8,652 nucleotides of DNA from Rickettsiales bacterium (GTDB lineage Bacteria > Pseudomonadota > Alphaproteobacteria > Rickettsiales > UBA1997), in the NCBI GenBank assembly GCA_947505885.1, contig CANNMN010000044.1, positions 1 to 8,652 of the forward strand. The letters are read 5' to 3'. The position numbers were made by a program, and so were the translations under genes. A model generated the notes under the pieces. It saw only the letters and a program-made list of their open reading frames with translations, was not told the DNA's origin and searched no databases. Below, piece after piece: positions 1 through 5,820 of this stretch. Numbering within the stretch: the first letter of the stretch is position 1; each line of letters opens with the position of its first letter.

Positions 1-2430
1 AAAAAAACTCGCATTTACATCCTTGCGCCAATCGTTCGTGGCCAAAAAGGTGAGTTCAGAAAAGAAATGATGGGCGCACGCAAACAAGGTTTTCAGCGCA
101 TTAAAGTTGATGGAAATGTTCACGATCTAAACGAAATTCTTCCTCCGCTCGACAAGAATAAAAAGCACGACATCGACATTATTGTCGATCGCGTTGTAAT
201 GTCTGAAGATCTAGGCAACAGGCTTGCTGACTCGGTTGAGACTGCATTAAAAGCCTCTGATGGTTTACTCTATGTTGAAATCGTTAGCCTTCCAGAAGGC
301 GCAAAAACCAAGCACAAAGTTGGTGATTACATTATTTTTAGCGAAAAATTTTCTTGCCCAGTTTCTGGTTTTACGATTCCTGAAATAGAGCCTCGCCTCT
401 TTTCTTTTAACTCTCCATTCGGCGCTTGTAAGCATTGTAACGGACTTGGAACCGAGATGTATTTTAGCTCAGATCTCGTTGTTGAAGATGAAAACCTAAC
501 GCTTCGTCAAGGCGCAATTAATGTTTGGCAAGGTGTGCAAGAGCGCTTCTACCAACAAGTTCTGGCAGCAATGTCGCTGCACTATAATTTCAGTCTCGAC
601 GTTCCTTTCAAAACTCTTCCTAACGAAATCAAAGAGAAAATTTTTTACGGAACCGGCGAAGACGAAGTCGAAATTAAAATCGAAGATGGCCTGAAAGCGA
701 TCAAAGTTAAAAAATCTTTTGAAGGCGTCGTTAACAGCTTGAAAAAAAGATATTTGGAAAGCGAAAGTGAGTCGCTTCAAGAAGAATTAACTAAATTCCA
801 AGCATCGCGAACTTGCGATAAATGTCACGGCTACAGGCTTAACGAGCAATCTCTTGCTGTTAAAATTGATGGAATTCACGTTGGCGAATTAAGCAGACTT
901 TCAATCGAAGGCACTGTTGATTGGTTTGAAAATTTACCAAAAAAACTTACTTCGACTCAAAACCAAATCGCCGAAAGATTACTTAAAGAGATTACGCGCC
1001 GCTTGGGTTTCTTGCGTAATGTTGGTCTCGAATATTTAACGGTAAATCGCGAAGCCGGAACTTTATCTGGCGGTGAAGCGCAAAGAATTCGCCTTGCTTC
1101 ACAAATTGGATCAGGACTTTCTGGCGTGATTTACGTACTCGATGAGCCCTCTATTGGCCTACATCAATCTGATAATGACAAACTGATCGCAACACTAAAA
1201 AATCTCCGCGACCTAGGAAATTCGGTAATAGTTGTTGAGCATGACGAAGAAATGATGCGCGAAGCAGAATACTTAATCGACGTCGGTCCTGGCGCAGGAA
1301 TTCACGGCGGTGAAATTATTTCTGCCGGCTTACCTGATTTCGTAATCAATGATCCAAATAGTATTACTGGTCAATATTTGAGCGGCAAAAAGAAAATCGA
1401 AATTCCAATCAAACGTCGTAAAATTGATCCGAAAAGAATGATCAACTTGAGAGGCGCTACTCTAAACAACCTCAAGGATATTACCCTGAATCTTCCACTA
1501 AGAATTTTTACCGCAATTTCGGGAATTTCTGGTGGCGGAAAATCGAGTTTAATTATTAAAACTCTCTACCCCGCACTGGATAAGATCTTGAACAAAGCAA
1601 AAGTTTTTCCTGGTCCTTACACTGGGATTTCTGGCCACCATTTCATCGACAAAATAATTGAAATCGACCAATCGCCAATCGGCCGCACCCCACGCTCTAA
1701 CCCTTGTACTTACGTCGGAGCCTTCACCTTCATTCGTGAATTTTACACCGACTTACCAGAGTCAAAAGCTCGTGGCTACAAGGTCGGAAGATTTTCATTT
1801 AACGTCAAAGGTGGCCGCTGCGAAACCTGCCAAGGCGACGGGCTAATCAAGATCGAAATGCATTTCCTTCCTGACGTTTACGTGCGTTGCGAAACTTGTC
1901 ATGGCAAGCGCTACAACCGCGAAACTTTGGAAATTAGATATAAAGACAAATCGATTTCTGACGTGCTTGAAATGACTGCAGAAGATGCTGCTGATTTCTT
2001 CAATGGAATGCCTCACATCTACGAAAAATTTAAAGCACTTTGTGATGTTGGTCTCAATTACATCCGCATCGGACAAAGCGCGACAACTCTTTCTGGTGGC
2101 GAAGCGCAGCGGATTAAACTAGCGAAAGAACTGAGTAAAAAAGCGACGGGAGATACTTTATATATTCTCGACGAACCGACAACTGGTCTGCATTTTGAAG
2201 ATATCAGCAAACTCTTGAGAGTGCTTCACAAACTAGTCGATTCTGGAAATTCAATTCTTGTAATTGAGCACAATCTCGATGTTCTAAAAACCGCAGATCA
2301 CATCGTCGACATCGGCCCATGTGGTGGCGAAAAAGGCGGTTATATTGTGGCCGAAGGCACTCCAGAGGAAATCGCGAAAAATAAAAAATCAGTAACTGGA
2401 AAATATTTGGCAAAGACGCTGAAGGCCTAG
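1..2430 (+). CDS. uvrA: Excinuclease ABC subunit A (UvrA), 5'-truncated by the window edge
   Basis: UvrA is the dimeric ABC-type ATPase that finds bulky DNA lesions and loads UvrB in cytoplasmic nucleotide excision repair. The frame is open from base 1, and 809 residues are visible. Against the E. coli cysteine spacing about 133 N-terminal residues, including the first Walker A, lie outside the window. In visible numbering: first zinc motif C119-P-V-S-G then C143-K-H-C146; first ABC signature LSGGEAQR at 355; Walker B aspartate-glutamate at 381-382 (LDEPSIGLH); second Walker A GISGGGKSS at 508-516; zinc module C607-X2-C610-X19-C630-X2-C633; second signature LSGGEAQR at 697; second Walker B D724-E725 (LDEPTTGLH). 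No frameshift is seen. The first zinc motif has Ser where E. coli has its second Cys; from memory this is common in alphaproteobacteria. Arginine is mostly CGC/CGT. No strong terminator follows the TAG stop. Confidence 0.98.
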   Translation, partial: KKTRIYILAPIVRGQKGEFRKEMMGARKQGFQRIKVDGNVHDLNEILPPLDKNKKHDIDIIVDRVVMSEDLGNRLADSVETALKASDGLLYVEIVSLPEGAKTKHKVGDYIIFSEKFSCPVSGFTIPEIEPRLFSFNSPFGACKHCNGLGTEMYFSSDLVVEDENLTLRQGAINVWQGVQERFYQQVLAAMSLHYNFSLDVPFKTLPNEIKEKIFYGTGEDEVEIKIEDGLKAIKVKKSFEGVVNSLKKRYLESESESLQEELTKFQASRTCDKCHGYRLNEQSLAVKIDGIHVGELSRLSIEGTVDWFENLPKKLTSTQNQIAERLLKEITRRLGFLRNVGLEYLTVNREAGTLSGGEAQRIRLASQIGSGLSGVIYVLDEPSIGLHQSDNDKLIATLKNLRDLGNSVIVVEHDEEMMREAEYLIDVGPGAGIHGGEIISAGLPDFVINDPNSITGQYLSGKKKIEIPIKRRKIDPKRMINLRGATLNNLKDITLNLPLRIFTAISGISGGGKSSLIIKTLYPALDKILNKAKVFPGPYTGISGHHFIDKIIEIDQSPIGRTPRSNPCTYVGAFTFIREFYTDLPESKARGYKVGRFSFNVKGGRCETCQGDGLIKIEMHFLPDVYVRCETCHGKRYNRETLEIRYKDKSISDVLEMTAEDAADFFNGMPHIYEKFKALCDVGLNYIRIGQSATTLSGGEAQRIKLAKELSKKATGDTLYILDEPTTGLHFEDISKLLRVLHKLVDSGNSILVIEHNLDVLKTADHIVDIGPCGGEKGGYIVAEGTPEEIAKNKKSVTGKYLAKTLKA

Positions 2431-2479
2431 ATATTTAAGCTTTATCAACGCTTCATTTTGTTATCCGAGCAAAAGTTGC

Positions 2480-2559
2480 TCATTATAAGCGCGACAAGGA
2501 GACGGCGACAATTTAGTTCTTACTCTGGATTGTCGCCTCGCTTTCGCCATTAGCGATGA
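2480..2559. repeat. 80-base imperfect inverted repeat (dispersed palindrome-like element)
   Basis: The core is a perfect 9-bp stem, GGCGACAAT (2504-2512) with ATTGTCGCC (2529-2537), around a 16-base loop. The symmetry continues imperfectly outward: read 5' to 3' on opposite strands, both arms begin with TCAT, pass through a GCGA-AAG block and end in GGCGACAAT. There is no T-run after the core stem, so it does not look like a simple terminator. The arms resemble, from memory, the dispersed palindromes that end in ...GCAATCCAG in Rickettsiales and other intracellular bacteria. That link is an inference; whether it is repeated elsewhere in this genome cannot be seen here. Confidence 0.55.
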
Positions 2560-2855
2560 AAAACAAATGGAGATGATGATTTACCTAGGCGACTTAGTCC
2601 TGCAGAGTCAAGTTTACTAAACTTCAACCCTGCGAGATTTATGCAAAACTGAACTCGGATTAGAAAAGTTATAACAAAACTCCGACTCAAAACTTATCTT
2701 GCTTGCCGAAGAATCTCAAAACTCATCACTCAAATTTAAACCCATCACAACTCGCAACATCGACAAAAGAAGGGGGCGCTAACCTAGAACGAAAAGCAAC
2801 AAAATAGCAAAAAGTCACAATAAATTAATCAAAATTAACTCAGAATTTTGAAACT

Positions 2856-2880
2856 AAAAAATTCGACTCCTGAATTTTTT
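2856..2880. terminator. AT-rich hairpin with T6 end, possible weak terminator
   Basis: A perfect 9-bp stem, AAAAAATTC (2856-2864) with GAATTTTTT (2872-2880), closes a 7-base loop. It ends in six T on the + strand and, by symmetry, on the - strand. It contains only one G-C pair, lies 430 bases past uvrA and about 130 bases before the next start codon, so it may insulate the downstream gene, or it may be chance in AT-rich DNA. Confidence 0.3.
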
Positions 2881-3003
2881 GGAAGTTAGATTTGCAATGT
2901 CTCTCTAATGGACAAATAGCAGATTTTTCATCTTAAATTCGTTTATAGATTTTACTTACTTTAGACCAAAAATATCAATTTGCATTTTTGATTAATTAAA
3001 AAC

Positions 3004-3008
3004 AGGAG
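3004..3008 (+). promoter_or_regulatory. Shine-Dalgarno AGGAG fixing the start at 3013
   Basis: AGGAG sits four bases (CTCT) before ATG 3013. It is the clearest ribosome binding site before any large gene in the window and supports this ATG over the in-frame ATG four codons later (residue 5). Confidence 0.75.
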
Positions 3009-3012
3009 CTCT

Positions 3013-4764
3013 ATGAAATTGACAATGCTTAATTTTCCATACTGTAATTTGGCCCATTTAGGAGAAAAATTTGGTATAGAAATACCCGAGCAAGATGAGC
3101 GTGCATTTTCTGAACTAAATGCAGCGGTTATGATGGTTCTATCGACTGATTCCAAGATTAGGTCACAAGGTAAATTTGATTGGAACAGTCCGCTAGGGTT
3201 AGAAAATACAGAAGCTCAAAAGGTAGAGGCATTTCAAGCTTGTATAAGAATCATGCGGGAGAATCAAATTTCATCTGATAATGAAACTTTAACGACAGCA
3301 GCATCGCTAATGGAATCAGTTCTTATTGTTGACACCAAAATCCCAGCTAATGCTAAGCCCGAAGAAATAAAAGAGACGCTGAAGAAAACAATAGAAGCGG
3401 TAGTAGATTCATTAAAGGATCATAAAATGGGTATTAGGCATAACCTGGGTCTTAAACCCTATCCTGAAAAATCGGCCGCTATAGGGCAATTAGCTGTGCT
3501 GAGGCTACTTGCGAGAACAGGTAATATTGATGATTTTACTGAACTGAAAAATTCCTTAAGGGTAATGCAAGCTTTTGAACAAAGCGCTTCAGAAAAATAT
3601 AGTGATTATAAATCAAATTTATCAACCCTGAATTCTTTAATGGATAGTATTGAAAGTCACAATTCTATACAAAAACAAGCTGCAACACAAAGAGCAGAAT
3701 CTTTAACCGGAGCGGCAAAACTCAAGAAACCTGAAAGAAGAGTAAAATTTAATTTACCAGATCCTGAATCGACAAAACCCAACGCAGAAGTGCAATTAGA
3801 GAAAAATGGTATGGTAAAATCTCCAACTGCTTATTTAAAGCGAGCCGCATCTCGTTTTGAATCTACTTTAGAAGAGGAACAATCTGCTTCAGAAAAAGAG
3901 GAAAGACAACTAGAGGAGATTCTAGCAGAATCTAAGGCATCTGCCGATGCCGCAATTGCCGCCCGTATTAAAGCCAGTGCAGAAGAGGAAAGACAAATTA
4001 AGATAGCTTTAGAATCTTCAGTTTTGGAGAAAGAAATACCATCACCCAATCTCTCTACAGAAGATATGGGACTCAAGAGAGCAATTGCAGAATCTTTGAG
4101 AGAGGAAGCTGCAAGAAGTAAGGCCAAGCCTTATGATCAAATGCAAGTTAAATCTGCTTTAGAAAAATATGAAGAACGATCGAAACGCGATCCAAAATCT
4201 CAGCATTTGGATAGAGTTCAAATCTCTCACATTGAGATTTCATCAGAGGCGAATTTAAGAAGAAGAAATAAAGAGCATTCATTAGAAAAGATCTCTGCCT
4301 TAGAAATACATAGAGCTCAATTGGAATCAATTCAGTTTACAGACTTCATAAACAGTCATGAAAAAGACATTTTTCTGTGCCCTTATTTAACAGGTTCAGA
4401 AGAAGCAGATTCCCATTGGAAATTATTACGATTCGAGAAAGAGCAAGGCAGAATAACAATGATGACTATCGACCCTCTAGGAGTTTGTCACGAGACGGAA
4501 GAGGTTGAATTATTAAATGCCTTACAAGAGGCCATAATGGCTGCAACTAAAGAAGAAGTTTATATAGAAGTAGAGGAAACACCAAAAATGTTACAATTAC
4601 AAGATAGAGGCAATAATACCGAATGCGGACCTGTGATTTGTTATATTGCAGACCAAATTGCCCAAGGCATTCTTCTTCAGGATATTCCTAAAGTTGATAC
4701 GGAAACATTGCGAATTGATCAAGGTCATCGCGATAAGAGCCGTACAAGTACAGTTATGCTTTAA
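3013..4764 (+). CDS. Candidate host-directed deubiquitinase/Ulp1-like protease with tandem UIM-like motifs
   Basis: This is a 583-residue protein without signal peptide or membrane segment. Residues 1-230 are mostly helical and unrecognised. Residues 240-270 form a polar linker containing RRVKF (242-246). Residues 274-390 are highly charged and helical, and carry repeats matching the ubiquitin-interacting motif (acidic run, hydrophobic, x2, Ala, hydrophobic, x2, Ser): the best are EEERQIKIALESSVLE (324-339) and the stretch from E350-D351 through LKRAIAESLREE (354-365). Residues ~440-555 look like a clan CE (C48/Ulp1-like) cysteine protease: His468 in HW, Asp487 in IDPLG, a candidate oxyanion Gln530 and Cys538 in NNTECGPVICY. 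The tail (565-583) is polar and basic. Family knowledge: such domains in intracellular bacteria remove ubiquitin or ubiquitin-like proteins from host targets. Inference: an effector, perhaps type IV secreted. Alternatives are a deSUMOylase or a YopJ-type acetyltransferase. Arginine is mostly AGA/AGG, unlike uvrA. No partner gene is adjacent. Confidence 0.8.
   Translation: MKLTMLNFPYCNLAHLGEKFGIEIPEQDERAFSELNAAVMMVLSTDSKIRSQGKFDWNSPLGLENTEAQKVEAFQACIRIMRENQISSDNETLTTAASLMESVLIVDTKIPANAKPEEIKETLKKTIEAVVDSLKDHKMGIRHNLGLKPYPEKSAAIGQLAVLRLLARTGNIDDFTELKNSLRVMQAFEQSASEKYSDYKSNLSTLNSLMDSIESHNSIQKQAATQRAESLTGAAKLKKPERRVKFNLPDPESTKPNAEVQLEKNGMVKSPTAYLKRAASRFESTLEEEQSASEKEERQLEEILAESKASADAAIAARIKASAEEERQIKIALESSVLEKEIPSPNLSTEDMGLKRAIAESLREEAARSKAKPYDQMQVKSALEKYEERSKRDPKSQHLDRVQISHIEISSEANLRRRNKEHSLEKISALEIHRAQLESIQFTDFINSHEKDIFLCPYLTGSEEADSHWKLLRFEKEQGRITMMTIDPLGVCHETEEVELLNALQEAIMAATKEEVYIEVEETPKMLQLQDRGNNTECGPVICYIADQIAQGILLQDIPKVDTETLRIDQGHRDKSRTSTVML
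3832..4176 (+). repeat. Region coding for the UIM-like repeats, with DNA-level duplication
   Basis: Four repeat units align on their central Ala/Ile residues at positions 303, 332, 357 and 382 of the protein at 3013, so the spacing is 29, 25 and 25 residues. A possible fifth, degenerate unit centres on Ala278 (25 before 303) and shares LKRA with the unit at 354. At DNA level AGAGGAAAGACAA occurs at 3897-3909 and 3984-3996, exactly 87 bases (29 codons) apart, which shows that at least two units arose by duplication. Units at 332 and 357 keep both Ala and Ser; the unit at 303 has Ile for Ala, and the unit at 382 has Tyr for Ser. Confidence 0.7.
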
Positions 4765-4774
4765 ATTTTGAATC

Positions 4775-4802
4775 AAAACCCATCTAAAATTTTGTGGTTT
4801 TT
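4775..4802 (+). terminator. Possible terminator after the UIM/protease gene
   Basis: A 6-bp stem, AAAACC (4775-4780) with GGTTTT (4796-4801), begins ten bases after the TAA stop and ends in a T-run. The 15-base loop itself contains AAAATTTT. The stem is weak, so it is offered as the nearest candidate only. Confidence 0.35.
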
Positions 4803-4941
4803 ACTTATTAATTTCTTGTTATTAATGCCAGCGCTAGATAGCGCTCTCTAGATCTCAAGACTGATTCATTTTTTGTAAATCAATCTATTCTTAATAAGAA
4901 TTTAACAGAAATTTATTACTTCATTCGAGCCGAAACAAATT

Positions 4942-5003
4942 GAGGTGGCCTGTTTAGAAGATTTAGCTTCTTCTGCAATAAAAACGCCAGGCAGGCCACG
5001 CTC
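4942..5003. repeat. Nested inverted repeat, possible structured RNA or element remnant
   Basis: An outer perfect 8-bp stem, GTGGCCTG (4945-4952) with CAGGCCAC (4992-4999), can be lengthened by GAG/CTC if G5000 bulges. Inside it is a second hairpin AGAAG (4956-4960) with CTTCT (4967-4971). It lies upstream of the small ORF at 5059. The GC-rich outer arms stand out against AT-rich surroundings. No known RNA family is recognised. Confidence 0.45.
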
Positions 5004-5058
5004 AAAAAACTTCATCTATGTGCCCGAGCCCTCAAAAATAATATTAGAGGGGAAAATC

Positions 5059-5148
5059 ATGATCTCGATATCTAATACATCGCAATTCGAGCCCAACTCA
5101 AACGCGCCTTCTCCAAACAAAAAAATTTCACGGAATTGCCAAAAATAA
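5059..5148 (+). CDS. Possible 29-residue peptide with a good ribosome binding site
   Basis: ATG 5059 follows GAGGGG (5047-5052) at a six-base spacing, better than before most larger genes in this window. The predicted product begins MISISNTSQ, is rich in Ser, Asn and Pro, ends in a basic tail (KKISRNCQK), and has no membrane segment or recognised motif. Its TAA stop falls inside the left arm of the hairpin at 5141-5179, as often seen at a gene end before a terminator. The frame stays open upstream to 4906, but GTG 4945 there has no spaced Shine-Dalgarno. It may be a small gene, a gene remnant, or chance. Confidence 0.25.
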   Translation: MISISNTSQFEPNSNAPSPNKKISRNCQK

Positions 5149-5179
5149 TTTCTCTGCATTCACGCAAGAAATTATTTTT
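5141..5179. terminator. Long AT-rich hairpin, probable bidirectional terminator
   Basis: AAAAATAATTTCT (5141-5153) pairs perfectly with AGAAATTATTTTT (5167-5179): 13 bp, extended by TGC/GCA (5155-5157, 5164-5166) past one bulged C. Both strands end in a TTATTTTT run. It lies between the + strand DNA before it and the convergent NYN gene, whose stop is 78 bases away, so it can end transcription from both sides. Confidence 0.6.
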
Positions 5180-5256
5180 AACTCCAAAAGATTGGCGGCT
5201 CTTGCTTCTGAATTTTATTCTTATTTTTTGCTAAAAAAACAAAACCTCGGGAAGCT

Positions 5257-5775
5257 TTATAATAATAGTCCCTCTTCGATCGGCACAAATCTTGATGCTG
5301 CTGAAATAAGAGAATCAGCGGTTAATTCTTTGACGCCGTAAACCTCAACTTCAACGCCAAAATCTTTTTTAATTTTCTGCACCAACAAATCAAAATCTCC
5401 GTCACCAGAAAGAAGAATAACCACGTCAGATTCTTTGGCATATTCCATCATGTCGATCGTGATTCCAACGTCCCAATCACCCTTGGCCGAGCCATCACTT
5501 CTTTGAATGAATGGCTTCAACTTCACTTCAAAACCAATGCCCCGCAAAATATTTTGAAACTGTTTTTGTTTTTCATCAAAACGATCAATCGCGTAAGCAA
5601 AAGCTTTTACAACATTGCGATTCGCCGTAACTTTTTTCCAAAATGCGTTGTAATCAAAATGCCTTTGATGCCTTTGTTTTGTAGTGTAGTAGATGTTTTG
5701 CACATCAACAAAAATAGTGATGTTTTGCGGCTTAGTTTCCAAATTTTCCTTAAGAATAATTAACGAGAGTGACAT
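5257..5775 (-). CDS. NYN domain (LabA/DUF88-like) protein, predicted RNase
   Basis: This is a 172-residue protein of the NYN family, a PIN-like fold that in characterised members cuts RNA with a metal bound by clustered acidic residues. From the first ATG the acidic residues are Asp24 in IFVDVQN, Asp102 and Asp108 in KGDWDVGITIDMM, and Asp125 and Asp127 in LLSGDGDFDLL, the typical set in order. The C-terminal part (Val141 to Val164) matches the usual VEVYG...L..AA..FV ending. There is no signal peptide, so it is cytosolic. The ATG at 5775 has no Shine-Dalgarno and lies right below a TATAAT; an in-frame TTG at 5742 (residue 12) has AGGA upstream and would remove only a non-conserved hydrophobic lead. 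It is divergent from the barrel gene. The RNA substrate is unknown. Confidence 0.88.
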   Translation of the reverse strand: MSLSLIILKENLETKPQNITIFVDVQNIYYTTKQRHQRHFDYNAFWKKVTANRNVVKAFAYAIDRFDEKQKQFQNILRGIGFEVKLKPFIQRSDGSAKGDWDVGITIDMMEYAKESDVVILLSGDGDFDLLVQKIKKDFGVEVEVYGVKELTADSLISAASRFVPIEEGLLL

Positions 5776-5782
5776 CTAAAAC

Positions 5783-5811
5783 ATTATAGATCTGATGTGC
5801 CAATGATTAAA
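5783..5811 (-). promoter_or_regulatory. Promoter for the NYN gene: perfect TATAAT
   Basis: On the - strand TATAAT covers 5788-5783. A weak -35 (TTTAAT at 5811-5806, spacer 17; or TTAATC at 5810-5805, spacer 16) precedes it. Transcription would begin around 5776, at or next to the ATG at 5775, which implies either a leaderless message or use of the TTG start at 5742. Confidence 0.5.
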
Positions 5812-5820
5812 TTAATTTGA
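5803..5820 (+). other. Five-codon leader frame overlapping the barrel start codon
   Basis: ATG ATT AAA TTA ATT TGA (product MIKLI) ends in a TGA that overlaps the TTG start of the barrel gene by two bases. It is nearly the same sequence as the start of the barrel gene itself, which reads TTG ATA AAA TTG. No Shine-Dalgarno is seen before either. It may be a coupling leader peptide or the relic of a 14-base duplication. Confidence 0.35.

Larger units (their letters stand above)
2431..3012. other. 582-base gap without a convincing gene
   Basis: No ORF with plausible start, codon use or family resemblance was found on either strand, and no tRNA T-arm was seen. It holds the 80-base palindrome at 2480-2559, listed separately. 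Smaller elements are: a 6-bp hairpin GAGCAA/TTGCTC at 2467-2481; a 15-base palindrome, AAGTTTA-C-TAAACTT, at 2610-2624; a near-repeat CTCAAAACT(T/C)ATC at 2686-2698 and 2715-2727; and a 9-bp AT-rich hairpin at 2856-2880. The last ~110 bases are very AT-rich and should hold the promoter of the gene at 3013. A weak candidate is TGGACA (2909-2914) with TTAAAT (2933-2938), spacer 18; TATAGA at 2944 is an alternative -10. Neither is strong. Confidence 0.6.
4765..5256. other. 492-base gap between convergent genes, rich in hairpins
   Basis: Apart from the separately listed terminator candidates, the structured block at 4942-5003 and the small ORF at 5059, this stretch holds: a hairpin AGCGCT-AGAT-AGCGCT (4830-4845); a perfect 15-base palindrome ATTCTTA-A-TAAGAAT (4887-4901); a 5-bp stem TGATT/AATCA (4862-4882); and an eight-base direct repeat TTCGAGCC at 4924-4931 and 5086-5093, with a related CCGAGCC between them near 5024. 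The frame covering 4906-5148 is open but its first part has no acceptable start. No tRNA or recognised RNA family was seen. Confidence 0.55.

Noticed and set aside
496..780. 94-codon frame on the - strand inside uvrA
   Set aside because: It lies wholly opposite the conserved UvrA frame, is Phe-rich as expected from the complement of a Lys/Glu-rich sequence, and has no family resemblance. Treated as a shadow, as are the other short frames within uvrA.
2431..2460. Terminator for uvrA at AAGC/GCTT just after the stop
   Set aside because: Only four base pairs and no proper T-run follow; not enough to call.
2431..3012. A CidA-like or antitoxin partner upstream of the Ulp1-like gene
   Set aside because: Wolbachia-type Ulp1 proteins pair with an upstream gene, but no coding frame is present in this gap, so a two-gene system is not supported.
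3831..4127. 98-codon frame on the - strand opposite the UIM array
   Set aside because: Leu/Ser/Ala-rich complement of the repetitive charged region; no ribosome site and no recognisable domain.
4750..4764. PDZ-binding C-terminus (TVML) of the effector
   Set aside because: It fits only the loose class II pattern, which many proteins match by chance.
4942..5003. tRNA-like cloverleaf
   Set aside because: No T-loop consensus, anticodon arm or acceptor geometry can be drawn; only two nested stems are supported.
4945..5148. 67-codon frame starting at GTG 4945
   Set aside because: The GTG lies inside the arm of an inverted repeat and its only purine run touches the start codon with no spacing. 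The ATG at 5059 in the same frame has a proper ribosome site, so only that shorter version is listed, at low confidence.
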